Shown here in pieces: positions 19,833 through 27,989 of a stretch of 64,000 bases of DNA. Location of the stretch: NCBI GenBank assembly GCA_964415255.1, contig CAYQAC010000006.1, positions 12,014-76,013 of the forward strand, written 5' to 3'. Position 1 is the first letter of the stretch. The number at the start of each line of letters is the position of its first letter. The notes under the pieces were generated by a model. The model searched no databases, was not told the DNA's origin, and saw only the letters and a program-made list of their open reading frames with translations. Source of the stretch: JAHBVY01 sp964415255. Its GTDB lineage: Bacteria; Myxococcota_A; Polyangia; Polyangiales; Polyangiaceae. The translations under genes were made by a program, and so were the position numbers.

Positions 19833-20741
19833 ATGATGTTGAACCACCGCCTGCACGCAGTGCTGCTTGGCGGCCTCTTGGTGGCTTGTGGTGGCTCAGG
19901 GCCGCCTGGCTCCTCGGCGCGGAACGCGGCGCCATCAGACCGAGCGCGTGAGGTTCAGGAGACTCCAGCGGACGCAGGGCAGACACCCGAGCCCGCCTTC
20001 AGTGAGGCCTCCAGCGCACAGGTCACGCTCCTCGATCAGGGGGGTAAGCCGCGGCGCGCGCTCAGCCCGCTTCGGGTGACTGACGAGGCGGCGCAGGCGC
20101 GCGCGGTGGTGGGGACCAGCTGGGCGACCGTGAAGGGGGACACCTCCCAGACGTTGCAGATCCGGGGGAAGATTGGGGTCGTTCTAGGCACTGACGGCTT
20201 CGCCGTGAGCATCGCTACGACTGAGCCGGAGGCGCACAGCCTGACGCTGCACACCGCGGCGCGCTCAGGTGGCTTTCATGATGGGTATCCGGTGAAGCCG
20301 CCGTTAGACATCTTGAGCCTGGCGCCGGCGCGGCTCTGTGACCCGCTCCCGAGTGAGCCGGTGGGGCCAGGCGCCGTGTGGCGCGTGGACTCCACCTTGG
20401 ATGAAGACGGCGTGAAGGTCCACTCCGAGCGGCGGTACGAGCTGATCCGGTTCGCCCCCCACACGGTGAAGGATACATCAGTTGACCTGCCTATTGCGGA
20501 GCTACGCTTCGAGTGGCGTTACCGCGCCTCGGGGGAGGCCGGCGTTGGCGCCCCGAACGTCGAGATCCGCGGGCGCGCCTTGGTGTCACCCGCGTGGCTG
20601 TACCCCGTCATCACCATCCGGCACCAGGTGCAGGATGGCGAGGCCACCCTGTATAGTAAGCTAGACTTACAACACCCCACCCATGGTGACGTCGATAGCT
20701 ACATGCTCGCCCTGCACCCAGGCCTCGCGGATGACGAGTAG
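19833..20741 (+). CDS. Hypothetical lipoprotein
   Basis: 302 residues. The signal peptide ends in the lipobox LLVACG (about residue 19). The mature domain (about residues 65-300) is rich in beta-strand patterns (VTLLDQGGKPRRALSPL; GAVWRVDSTLDEDGVKVHSE). It resembles the large set of uncharacterised 'sum of squared error' style lipoproteins in this group; no named domain. It converges with the thioesterase gene across a GC-rich palindrome. Confidence 0.75.
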   Translation: MMLNHRLHAVLLGGLLVACGGSGPPGSSARNAAPSDRAREVQETPADAGQTPEPAFSEASSAQVTLLDQGGKPRRALSPLRVTDEAAQARAVVGTSWATVKGDTSQTLQIRGKIGVVLGTDGFAVSIATTEPEAHSLTLHTAARSGGFHDGYPVKPPLDILSLAPARLCDPLPSEPVGPGAVWRVDSTLDEDGVKVHSERRYELIRFAPHTVKDTSVDLPIAELRFEWRYRASGEAGVGAPNVEIRGRALVSPAWLYPVITIRHQVQDGEATLYSKLDLQHPTHGDVDSYMLALHPGLADDE

Positions 20742-20742
20742 C

Positions 20743-20763
20743 GGGCGGGTTTGAAACCCGCCC
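20743..20763. repeat. GC-rich palindrome, copy 2 of 3
   Basis: GGGCGGGTTT-G-AAACCCGCCC, perfect inverted repeat. It fills the 22-bp gap between two convergent genes exactly, so it may act as a bidirectional terminator. Confidence 0.9.
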
Positions 20764-21705
20764 CTACTCATCAAACCAGAGCCTGGCGTGCAGGTGCGCT
20801 TTCTCTTCAACGCGCTCTGATGACGAAGCGGCGGGGTGGAGCGACACCAGCACCCCGAGCCTTGTGCCAGCTTCACTTGGCTGCTCGAAGACCTGCGCTT
20901 GGAAGCGGTAGGTTTGCCCGGCGAAGCAGGGGCGCGCGAAGGCAAGCTCGAGCTTCACCCCCAGGCGCGCGAAATCGAGGCCGCGCCGCGCGAGCGCGCG
21001 GAGGCCGGCTTCTTCTACCAGGCGCGGGTACACGAGGCTATTGATGTGCTGGTTGGCGTCCGTGTGCACCAGGCCAAAATGCTGAGGCACGCTGTCCGCC
21101 ACCGGGGCTTGGTCGAGCGGGGTGGCGCCCTCAGGCAGCGCGCTCGCGGTGCTCGGCTCGCGCCACGCGTAGCCTTCGAGCGGCAGCTCGGCCACGCCGT
21201 GCTCAGGGGGTAACTCAAGCACGCGGCGCTCACCAGGCGGCGCGAACAGCCGCGTCCACACCTGCTCCGAGTAGATGCGCCCCACGTGGATCCTGTCGCC
21301 GCGGTTCGGTGGTCGCGGCGGGTAGGTGCGCCCCACCACACCATAAACATCCGTGTGGAAATTCATGAGCAGGCGCACTGTCTTTCCCTCCGCGTCTACC
21401 ACGCGCCCCAGGGCGTAGCGCGACACTGACTCGAGCGGGTCGCGGATGGAGAGCGGGCCGCCGGTTGACTCGATGAAGAACCGTGAGGGGATCGCGGCGA
21501 GGCCCTGGCGGGTGACGAGCTGCATGAGCGGCGTGCGCTCGACGAGATCGCGCCAAGCGCTGAACCCGACGCCTTGCGGCACCGCCTCCAGCCGCAGCCG
21601 CCCCACCTGGGTGATGTCCTCGTAGCGCACCGGGTAGCTGGCGCGGCCCACCTCGCGCGGCGTGTCCGTCAGGGGGAAGCTCTCGCTGATGCTGGGGAAC
21701 TGCAT
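20764..21705 (-). CDS. Hotdog-fold thioesterase-like protein
   Basis: 313 residues from the ATG at 21705; a longer reading to 21990 is unlike the family and crosses intergenic sequence. Near the C-terminus, HTDANQHINSLVYPRLVEEA is the typical hotdog acyl-thioesterase helix with its Asp/Asn/His residues. The N-terminal half (SYPVRYEDITQVGRLRLEAV; TDVYGVVGRTYPP) looks like a second, diverged hotdog domain. Such double-hotdog proteins hydrolyse acyl-CoA or acyl-ACP. The substrate is unknown. Confidence 0.75.
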   Translation of the reverse strand: MQFPSISESFPLTDTPREVGRASYPVRYEDITQVGRLRLEAVPQGVGFSAWRDLVERTPLMQLVTRQGLAAIPSRFFIESTGGPLSIRDPLESVSRYALGRVVDAEGKTVRLLMNFHTDVYGVVGRTYPPRPPNRGDRIHVGRIYSEQVWTRLFAPPGERRVLELPPEHGVAELPLEGYAWREPSTASALPEGATPLDQAPVADSVPQHFGLVHTDANQHINSLVYPRLVEEAGLRALARRGLDFARLGVKLELAFARPCFAGQTYRFQAQVFEQPSEAGTRLGVLVSLHPAASSSERVEEKAHLHARLWFDE

Positions 21706-21928
21706 GGCGTCAGGAGGCGGTTTAGCTGAGGGGCGCCGCCAGGACGAGCGCCTCAACATCACGCACGCCGCCGCGTACCGCGACCTGACGGCAGCACGCG
21801 GGGACGCGCGGCGCCGTGAGCCGGGGGCGAACCCCCAAACCCCCTTCATGCATCGAGCGGCGCCGAGAGCCGTACCGAGACCAGTGGACGTCCCAGGGCG
21901 CGACGTTCGCGACGCGCGCATGCTTCCC

Positions 21929-21951
21929 CTTAGCCAAAAAAGGGTGCTAAG
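21929..21951. promoter_or_regulatory. Hairpin upstream of ndk
   Basis: CTTAGC (21929-21934) and GCTAAG (21946-21951) with an A-rich loop, about 40 bp before the ndk start. The 287-bp divergent gap also contains a G-run element in minus orientation (21827-21847). Role unknown. Confidence 0.35.
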
Positions 21952-21992
21952 AGGGCCGCGGCATTCAGCCACAAACTTTGCTAGGAGCACCC

Positions 21993-22412
21993 ATGTCAGT
22001 CCAGCGCACCCTGTGCATCATCAAGCCCGACGCCGTAGAGAAGAAGGTCTCGGGGCACATCATCCAGCGCGTGTTGGATGAGGGCTTCCGTATCGTCGCC
22101 CTGCGCCAGGCGCACCTCACCCTCGCGCAGGCAGAGGGGTTCTACGCGGTGCACCGCGAGCGCCCGTTCTTTGGCGAGCTATGCACCTTCATGAGCCGTG
22201 GGCCGGTGGTGCTGGCCGCGCTTGAGCGCGAAGACGCGGTGGCGCACTGGCGTCAGGTCATCGGCGCGACGGATCCTGCCAAGGCGGACGAGGGCACCAT
22301 CCGCAAGCAGTTCGGCGCGAACCTGGGGGAGAACGCGACGCACGGCTCGGACTCAGAGGAGAACGGTCTGATTGAGACGGCCTACTTCTTCCCTGGCCAC
22401 GACTTGCTGTAA
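21993..22412 (+). CDS. ndk: Nucleoside diphosphate kinase
   Basis: 139 residues. Transfers the terminal phosphate from one NTP to another NDP. It has the N-terminal TLCIIKPDAV, the loop FMSRGPVV, and the phosphorylated His117 in NATHGSDS, with the C-terminal ending FFPGHDLL. GGAG about 8 bp before the ATG. The length is normal. Confidence 0.97.
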   Translation: MSVQRTLCIIKPDAVEKKVSGHIIQRVLDEGFRIVALRQAHLTLAQAEGFYAVHRERPFFGELCTFMSRGPVVLAALEREDAVAHWRQVIGATDPAKADEGTIRKQFGANLGENATHGSDSEENGLIETAYFFPGHDLL

Positions 22413-22501
22413 GCTGCGCCGTGGGGAGGCCGAGTGACAAACTTGAGCCTCAGGGCTAGGCGCTGGTCGACGCAGCCCTAGAATACGCACGGAAACGAGC
22501 C

Positions 22502-23322
22502 ATGCTGACGAGCGCGACGACGACACCGAGCGACCGAGAGCGCGCCCGTGGGGCGCTGAGGGACACCCTCGGCGCCCTCCACAATTTGGAGCAGCTGCTA
22601 AGTCAATCCGCGTCGGTCCGCGCGCGCTCGCGAGCGTCATCCCGGATGTGCACGCGTCCTGTCAGCGGCTGCCGCAGACACTCACCCAGCTGCTGCTCAC
22701 CGGTGAAACGGGGGCGGGGCCCTCCCTGGCGGCGCTCCACGCCTTCGCGGAGCCGCGCGTGAAGGAGCTCACCGAGGCGCTGGCGCGCGTCCGGCGGCGG
22801 ACCATGACCGCGCGCCGCCGGCTCGACCTTGAGTTGGCGGTCGCCAGCAAAACAGCCGAGCTGGACGCCGTGCGCGCGCTGTCTGAGTGCCTGGATGAAG
22901 CGCTCACCAAGCGCGAGCTCCACATCGACCTCGCGCAGCTCGCGGCTCAGGCGCTCACCTCCGGTGGTGAGGCGGCGGGGCCGCGCCTACACGTCGCGCT
23001 CTACGGAGAAACAGCGGACTCGGAGCTGCTCGTCAACCCACGCTTGGCCACGCAGCTCGTGCTGCTAGGGCTCTCTTGGGCCACCGGCGGTGGCACTCGG
23101 CCCGCGCGCGTCAACGTGAGCCACGGTGAGGGCGGCGGCAGCTTGGAGATTGAAGCGCTCGACGCCGCTGAGGCGGACTCCTTCACGGTGGGCGTACCAG
23201 CCACCATCGAGCCGAGCCTGGCGGCGCTGAAGGTCGCCGCGTCCTCGGCGCAGGCCACGCTCACCGAGCGCCCCGGCTTCCTCCGCTTCCAATGGGGCCC
23301 CGAGCTGGTCCAGCAGCGCTAG
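22502..23322 (+). CDS. Histidine-kinase-like or phosphotransfer-like protein, frameshifted
   Basis: From the ATG at 22502, one frame reads a sensible N-terminus (ARGALRDTLGALHNLEQLL). A second frame, entered around 22618-22635, continues ALASVIPDVHASCQRLPQTL to the stop at 23322. The switch falls in a CG-alternating run (CCGCGCGCGCTCGCG), so a one-base indel, sequencing error or true, is likely. The C-terminal half (LATQLVLLGLSWATGGG; VNVSHGEGGGSLEIEALDA) looks like a worn GHKL ATPase domain. The conserved His in ALHNLEQ could be a phosphorylation site. If the frameshift is real, only the part from GTG 22648 could be made. Confidence 0.55.
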
Positions 23323-23324
23323 GG

Positions 23325-23348
23325 CGACAAACGGTTTACCGGTTGTCG
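23325..23348 (+). other. Extragenic hairpin, copy 2 of a two-copy family
   Basis: CGACAAACGG (23325-23334) pairs with CCGGTTGTCG (23339-23348), TTTA loop, one A-G mismatch. It directly follows the stop at 23322. It shares CTAGGGCGAC...CGG-TYTA-CCG...GTCG with 2638-2663, and one stem pair changes from G-C there to A-T here. Confidence 0.6.
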
Positions 23349-23416
23349 TCCTCAGCCGTCATCATGACGCGTGCGAGGCTTGCCCTGACCTGAGCGCGTC
23401 AGTACATGGACACCCC

Positions 23417-24250
23417 ATGTCTGCGCCGAGCAAGAGTCACCTGCAGCCGCTCATCGAGGCCGCCTTCGCCGATCGCGCGCTGCTCAGCAGCGAGCCGCAC
23501 CGCCAAGCGGTGCTCGACGTGGTCGCCCAGCTGGACAGCGGCGCGCTGCGCGTCGCCACCCCCATCGAGCCCGGGCGCTGGGAGACGCACGCTTGGCTCA
23601 AGCAGGCGGTGCTCCTCTACTTCAGCGTGCAAGGCATGGAGACCACGCACGCCGGCCCCATCGAGTTCTACGATAAAATCCCGCTCAAGCGCGGCCTGGC
23701 TGAGGCCGGGGTGCGCGTGGTGCCGCCAGGCACCGTGCGTTACGGCGCGCACGTGGAGCGCTCCGCCATCATCATGCCCTCCTACGTGAACATCGGGGCC
23801 TACGTGGGCGCGGGCACCATGGTGGACACCTGGGCCACGGTTGGGTCCTGCGCGCAAATTGGTCAGGATTGCCACCTATCTGGTGGCGTGGGGATCGGCG
23901 GGGTGCTGGAGCCGCCCGGCGCCCAGCCAGTCATCATCGAAGAGGGCTGCTTCATCGGCTCGCGCTGCATCGTGGTGGAGGGCATGCTGATCGAGCGTGA
24001 GGCGGTGGTCGGCGCGGGGGTGACGCTCACCGCCTCCACCGCCATCATCGACGTCACCGGCGCTGAGCCGGTGGAGCACCGCGGGCGCGTCCCAGCGCGC
24101 AGCGTGGTCATCCCCGGGATGCGCAGCAAGCGCTTCCCGGCGGGAGAGTTTCAGGTGCCCTGCGCGCTCATCATCGGCCAGCGTAAAGAGAGCACCGACA
24201 AAAAAACCAGCCTGAACGCCGCCCTGCGCGACTTCAACGTCGCCGTCTAG
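23417..24250 (+). CDS. dapD: 2,3,4,5-tetrahydropyridine-2,6-dicarboxylate N-succinyltransferase
   Basis: 277 residues. Adds a succinyl group to tetrahydrodipicolinate in the lysine/diaminopimelate pathway. It matches DapD along its length: YDKIPLKRGLAEAGVRVVPP, then the left-handed beta-helix hexapeptide region (YVNIGAYVGAGTMVDTWATV; GSCAQIGQDCHLSGGVGIGG; CFIGSRCIVVEGMLIE) and a C-terminal LIIGQRKESTDKKTSLN. The length fits. lysC, the first enzyme of the same pathway, is at 54062-55231 in this window. Confidence 0.96.
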   Translation: MSAPSKSHLQPLIEAAFADRALLSSEPHRQAVLDVVAQLDSGALRVATPIEPGRWETHAWLKQAVLLYFSVQGMETTHAGPIEFYDKIPLKRGLAEAGVRVVPPGTVRYGAHVERSAIIMPSYVNIGAYVGAGTMVDTWATVGSCAQIGQDCHLSGGVGIGGVLEPPGAQPVIIEEGCFIGSRCIVVEGMLIEREAVVGAGVTLTASTAIIDVTGAEPVEHRGRVPARSVVIPGMRSKRFPAGEFQVPCALIIGQRKESTDKKTSLNAALRDFNVAV

Positions 24251-24414
24251 CGTTCCTATCCTCGCGCGCTCGCGGGGCCAAACTTCATCGTCAGCCTAAC
24301 TTACTCAATCACCCTGAGCCCTCGTGGGCGCGAGCCATCGTCTAGCAGAGCCAGCCAATTCGTCAGCGCACCTCACTCACTCGCGGCGCGCCCTCAACGC
24401 CGCCCAAGCCCCAC

Positions 24415-25026
24415 GTGCGAAGCACCGCCTCCCCCCTCACCACCAAGCCAGCCACGCCGCGCGCCTGCCTGCTCGCGGCGCTGCTTGGCTTGGGGCTGGG
24501 CTGCAATCGCGCGCCGCCTCCTGAGGCGCACCGCCCGGCGCCGAGCGCCTCGGTGGCGCCCATGGGCCCCTCCTTACTCACCGAGAAGCCGCTCGCCGAC
24601 GCGATGGCTAAGCTGCGCGAGGCCGTGGGGAGCGACGTCATGGCGCTCGAGCTGCGCATCTACCCCGCGCGCATCGTGCTCCAGGTGCAAGACCCCGCGC
24701 GCCCCTCGAACGTGGATCAGTACGTGTATAAAGAGGGCGCGGTGAGCTCACCCGTGCCGGTCAAGCTGCAGGGCACCGGCAAGCTGGAGGACAACCTGTT
24801 CCAGCTCTCCGAGGTGAGCCTGGATCGCATCCCGCCCCTCGCCGGGCGCGCGCTGACGGAGCTCCGCATCGAGGACGCTCACGTGGGCTTCGTGAGCGTG
24901 AAGCGCGATCTGCCGCGGAGCATGAGCCTCCGCGTGCGGGTGAAGGTGTCGAGCCCGCGCAAGGACGCCTACCAGGACACCGACCTCGACGGGAACCCGC
25001 TGGACCCAGACGCGGGCGCGCCGTAG
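24415..25026 (+). CDS. Hypothetical lipoprotein
   Basis: 203 residues from GTG at 24415. The signal peptide ends in the lipobox LGLGC (about residue 30). The mature part has DAMAKLREAVGSDVMALELR and IVLQVQDPARPSNVDQYVYK, suggesting a mixed alpha-beta domain. No family recognised. An Asp/Asn-rich tail (DTDLDGNPLDPDAG) could bind calcium. Between dapD and the DNA methyltransferase on the same strand. Confidence 0.7.
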   Translation: MRSTASPLTTKPATPRACLLAALLGLGLGCNRAPPPEAHRPAPSASVAPMGPSLLTEKPLADAMAKLREAVGSDVMALELRIYPARIVLQVQDPARPSNVDQYVYKEGAVSSPVPVKLQGTGKLEDNLFQLSEVSLDRIPPLAGRALTELRIEDAHVGFVSVKRDLPRSMSLRVRVKVSSPRKDAYQDTDLDGNPLDPDAGAP

Positions 25027-25103
25027 GTGTCTTGGGGGCTTGGGGGCACCCCACGCGGTCGATTTTTCATATGCAAATGAAGCTGCCAGGCAGCGCGTGT
25101 ATA

Positions 25104-25118
25104 TGACATATCCTGTCA
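25104..25118. promoter_or_regulatory. Inverted repeat upstream of the methyltransferase gene
   Basis: TGACA-TATCC-TGTCA (25104-25118) lies 14 bp before the methyltransferase start, in an A/T-rich patch (CATATGCAAATG nearby) that stands out from the GC-rich surroundings. It could be an operator for a controller or autoregulation site. No C-protein gene is adjacent. Confidence 0.45.
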
Positions 25119-25131
25119 CATCACCGCGCGT

Positions 25132-26163
25132 TTGATGCAGACTGAGCGGACGGACAGTGCTATCTCCCTGTTCAGCATGACCGACTCGCTGTCTGACTCA
25201 CTGGCTGAGCACGTTCGCAACGTCGTCGCCTCGGAGCGCGCTGGCTCACCACCTTCCGGGGGTTTTGGGGGTTGGGCACCTGTCCATGCCCGTCCCAGCG
25301 CGGCTTCACCGGCGCGCGTCACCTCGGGTGAGCCACCCGCTGCTGCCCGTGTCCGCCGCGGCGCATCGGTGGCAGGCTCCGGCGGCGTGCCCAGGGAGCA
25401 GCCCAGCTTGTTTGAAGCCGACCCATCGGCGCCGCGGTTAAGCGCCGATGGCCCCGCCCGCTACGACCTAGCGCAGGTGGACGCCGTGGCGTGGCTCAAG
25501 CAGCTCGCGAGCGCCAGCGTGGATCTCATCGTCACAGATCCTCCCTATGAGTCGCTAGAGAAGCACCGCGCCATCGGCACCACCACGCGGCTCAAGCACA
25601 GCAAGGCGTCCAGCAACGACTGGTTTCAAATCTTCCCCAACGCGCGCTTGCCGGAGCTGTTTCAAGAGGCGCACCGCGTGCTGAAGAAGGACCGCCACTT
25701 CTACCTCTTCTGCGATCAAGAAACCATGTTCCACGCCAAGCCCGCGGCGGAGGCGGTCGGCTTCAAGTTCTGGAAGCCGCTCGTGTGGGACAAGCAGCGC
25801 ATCGGCATGGGGTACCACTACCGCTCACGCTATGAGCTCGTGCTCTTCTTCGAGAAGGGCAAGCGCAAGCTAAACGACCTCGGCGTCGCCGATATTTTGA
25901 GCTTCCCTCGCATCGCCAAGGGTTACCCCACGGAGAAGCCAGCGGAGCTCGCGTCCGTGCTGGTGCGGCAGAGCACCACCCAGGGCGAGCTGGTGGTGGA
26001 TCCGTTCTGCGGCTCAGGCTCCACCGGTGTCGCCGCGCTCGGCCTGGGGCGGCACTTCTTAGGCTCGGACATCTCCCCGCAAGCGCTCAGGCTGAGCGCG
26101 GAGCGCCTCACGGCGGCCGGCGGGGTTCATACCGAGGGCCTCATGAGCTGGGCCCAGGGCTAA
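25132..26163 (+). CDS. DNA methyltransferase, beta-class (N6-adenine or N4-cytosine)
   Basis: 343 residues. The N-terminal ~100 residues are low-complexity (Ser/Pro/Ala/Gly), and their DNA includes a G-run element at 25257-25282. The catalytic part follows: motif IV TDPPY (residues 135-139), the strand HFYLFCDQETMF, YHYRSRYELVLFF, and then the SAM-binding motif DPFCGSGSTG (residues 290-299) near the C-terminus. The order motif IV before the SAM motif is that of the beta class, including CcrM-type enzymes. The start is TTG 25132 or ATG 25135; an internal ATG at 25177 is also possible. The next gene encodes a PD-(D/E)XK nuclease 10 bp downstream. Confidence 0.85.
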   Translation: MMQTERTDSAISLFSMTDSLSDSLAEHVRNVVASERAGSPPSGGFGGWAPVHARPSAASPARVTSGEPPAAARVRRGASVAGSGGVPREQPSLFEADPSAPRLSADGPARYDLAQVDAVAWLKQLASASVDLIVTDPPYESLEKHRAIGTTTRLKHSKASSNDWFQIFPNARLPELFQEAHRVLKKDRHFYLFCDQETMFHAKPAAEAVGFKFWKPLVWDKQRIGMGYHYRSRYELVLFFEKGKRKLNDLGVADILSFPRIAKGYPTEKPAELASVLVRQSTTQGELVVDPFCGSGSTGVAALGLGRHFLGSDISPQALRLSAERLTAAGGVHTEGLMSWAQG

Positions 26164-26173
26164 TGGAGCACCC

Positions 26174-26653
26174 ATGACGGGCAACGAGTACCGCCGCCTG
26201 ATCGCCGCCTACCTCTTCGCGAACTACGCCGAGCGCGGCCTGCAAATCTATGAAGAGGTGCCGCTCGGCACCTCCATCATCGGCAAGCAGCGCCGGGTAG
26301 ATTTGCTGGTGCTGCACCCGCAGAGCAGCGTCGCGCTGGCGGTGGAGTGCAAGTACCAAGACTCCCCCGGCACGGTGGACGAGAAGGTCCCCTACGCGCT
26401 GCAAGACTTGCAGGCGATGCGCACGCCGGGCGTCATCGTCTACGCAGGCGCGGGCTTCTCAGAGGGCGTGCTGCACTTCCTGCAGTGCTCTGAGCTCGCC
26501 GCCTACTGCCTCCCCAGCGAGGGCAACGAACCCACGGGGCGCCGCACGAAGGACCGCATCGACAGCGGCACCTGGCAGCTCGATCACGTCATCGCCCAGA
26601 CGTTTGGCTGGTGGGAGCTCGTGCTGCAAGACCGCAAGCGGTTCGCGCCGTAG
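26174..26653 (+). CDS. PD-(D/E)XK nuclease-like protein
   Basis: 159 residues. RVDLLVLHPQSSVALAVECK gives Asp43 ... Glu58-Cys-Lys60, the catalytic triad of PD-(D/E)XK nucleases, with a following helix EKVPYALQDLQAM. The N-terminal helix EYRRLIAAYLFANYAERGLQ and the conserved GTSIIGKQRR fit this superfamily. No separate DNA-recognition domain is visible. It starts 10 bp after the methyltransferase stop, so the pair resembles a minimal restriction-modification system. The C-terminal VIAQTFGWWELVLQDRK is unknown. Confidence 0.75.
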   Translation: MTGNEYRRLIAAYLFANYAERGLQIYEEVPLGTSIIGKQRRVDLLVLHPQSSVALAVECKYQDSPGTVDEKVPYALQDLQAMRTPGVIVYAGAGFSEGVLHFLQCSELAAYCLPSEGNEPTGRRTKDRIDSGTWQLDHVIAQTFGWWELVLQDRKRFAP

Positions 26654-26704
26654 GGAGCCGGGGGGCTCAGGCGCCGGCCGCATTCAACGCGGCGGAAATC
26701 ACCC

Positions 26705-27616
26705 TCAAATTCGGTACGCGGACGGCCTACGCCTGGGGCTAGGCACTGACAAGAGGGGCATGAAGGCGCCGAGGGCAGGGCTCTCGCGTTTGCCGATCAG
26801 GCGCACGGCGTAGAGCCGGCGACGCACTGGGAGGCAGCTCAGCTTAAGTTCGGATAGCTGACCACTAGCGAGCTCTGCCTGCACGGCCAGGCGCGAGACC
26901 ATCGCCACCCCGAGGCGCGCGGCCACCGCTTGCTTGATGGCCTCCGTGCTGCCGAGCACCATGCGCGGCGTGAGCTCCACCTGAAGCGTCATGAAGGCCT
27001 CCTCGATCACCTCGCGGGTGCCCGAGCCAGGCTCGCGCGCGATGAGCGGCGCCGCGGCCAGCTCCCGCGGTGTGAGCGGCGCGCGGCCGAGCAGCGGATC
27101 GCCCGGCGCGACGATCGCCACCATCTCGTCTTCACCGAACACGCGCGTCTCGAGCGCGGGCGCCTGAACGCCGCCCTCCACCAAGCCCAAATCCACGCGG
27201 TTATCCAGCACCGCGCGCTGGATGTCCTGCGTGTTGGCGATCACCAGCTCAAGCTCGATGGCTGGGTGCAGCTCACGGTAGAGACCGAACAGGGTCGGCA
27301 CCAGGTAGTTACCGATGGTGGTGCTCGCGCCCACCGAGAGCCGCCCCGAGGCCACGCCGAGCAGCGCCGCGAGCTCCCCCTTGAGGCTCGCCTCCTCCGC
27401 GAAGATGCGGCTCGTGTGCCCCAGCATGAGCTCCCCCACCTGCGTGAGCGAGAGCCCGCGCGGCACACGATCGAACAGCGCCGCCCCCACCGCGAGCTCC
27501 AGCTCCTTCAGCTGCTTCGAGACCGCCGGCTGGCTCACGTGGAGCGCGTTCGCCGCGCCAGTGACCGTCCCCACCGTGGCGACCGTGTGGAACACCCGCA
27601 GCTGGTTCAGGTTCAC
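26705..27616 (-). CDS. LysR-family transcriptional regulator (CysB/CysL/CbbR-like)
   Basis: 303 residues from GTG 27616. The N-terminal winged helix-turn-helix reads LNQLRVFHTVATVGTVTGAA then ALHVSQPAVSKQLKELELAV. The substrate-binding domain follows (LSVGASTTIGNYLVPTLFGL; LDNRVDLGLVEGGV; LGVAMVSRLAV). It is divergent from the sulfite reductase operon, and such genes commonly control their neighbour, so sulfur or nitrogen status is the likely signal. The gap holds an inverted repeat (27628-27648) suited to LysR binding. The start codon could be a TTG slightly upstream. Confidence 0.9.
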   Translation of the reverse strand: MNLNQLRVFHTVATVGTVTGAANALHVSQPAVSKQLKELELAVGAALFDRVPRGLSLTQVGELMLGHTSRIFAEEASLKGELAALLGVASGRLSVGASTTIGNYLVPTLFGLYRELHPAIELELVIANTQDIQRAVLDNRVDLGLVEGGVQAPALETRVFGEDEMVAIVAPGDPLLGRAPLTPRELAAAPLIAREPGSGTREVIEEAFMTLQVELTPRMVLGSTEAIKQAVAARLGVAMVSRLAVQAELASGQLSELKLSCLPVRRRLYAVRLIGKRESPALGAFMPLLSVPSPRRRPSAYRI

Positions 27617-27627
27617 CCTGGGAGGCT

Positions 27628-27648
27628 GACATAACAAAAACTTATGTC
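27628..27648. promoter_or_regulatory. Putative LysR operator between regulator and sulfite reductase operon
   Basis: GACATAA-CAAAAAC-TTATGTC, a 7+7 bp inverted repeat with 7-bp spacer, in a strikingly A/T-rich gap. Related half-sites follow (ATTATGTC at 27659-27666; ACTTATCC). Pairs of such boxes are typical of LysR promoters, where one site fixes the regulator and a second one responds to the inducer. Confidence 0.6.
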
Positions 27649-27684
27649 AAACATGAGTATTATGTCTTCAACTTATCCCCTACG

Positions 27685-27987
27685 ATGAGCCAGGGTTCCG
27701 CCATGGCTGCTTTGCCCGCGGTTGTGACAGCGAACGAGACGGAGACCGGGACCGTCGTGTACCGCACGCCGGACGGCCGGCTCAGCCCGCACCTGAGCGA
27801 CGCCTGGGTGGCGGAGGACGCCGAGCGCTTGGAGGCGGCGCTCGCTGAGCTGCAGGCCCAGCAGGCGATCGTCTGTGATCCTTACGCCTTCCCGGTGAAG
27901 GTGGAGGCGGGCGTGCCCATGCCGCTCTCCACCCGCGAGCGCATCCGCAGCCAGGGCCCCACCGTGGCACTTCCTCAGGCGAGCTGA
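27685..27987 (+). CDS. DUF2849 family protein
   Basis: 100 residues. The C-terminal PLSTRERIRSQGPTV is the characteristic ending of DUF2849 proteins, which in Alphaproteobacteria precede the sulfite reductase gene. The N-terminal half reads TGTVVYRTPDGRLSPHLSDA and AEDAERLEAALAEL. Function unknown; genomic context ties it to sulfite reduction. Its stop is only 2 bp from the cysI start. Confidence 0.8.
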   Translation: MSQGSAMAALPAVVTANETETGTVVYRTPDGRLSPHLSDAWVAEDAERLEAALAELQAQQAIVCDPYAFPVKVEAGVPMPLSTRERIRSQGPTVALPQAS

Positions 27988-27989
27988 CC

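Noticed and set aside
21706..21990. N-terminal extension of the hotdog thioesterase to 21990
   Set aside because: The extra residues are Arg/Ser-rich and cover the divergent intergenic gap; ATG 21705 fits the domain start.
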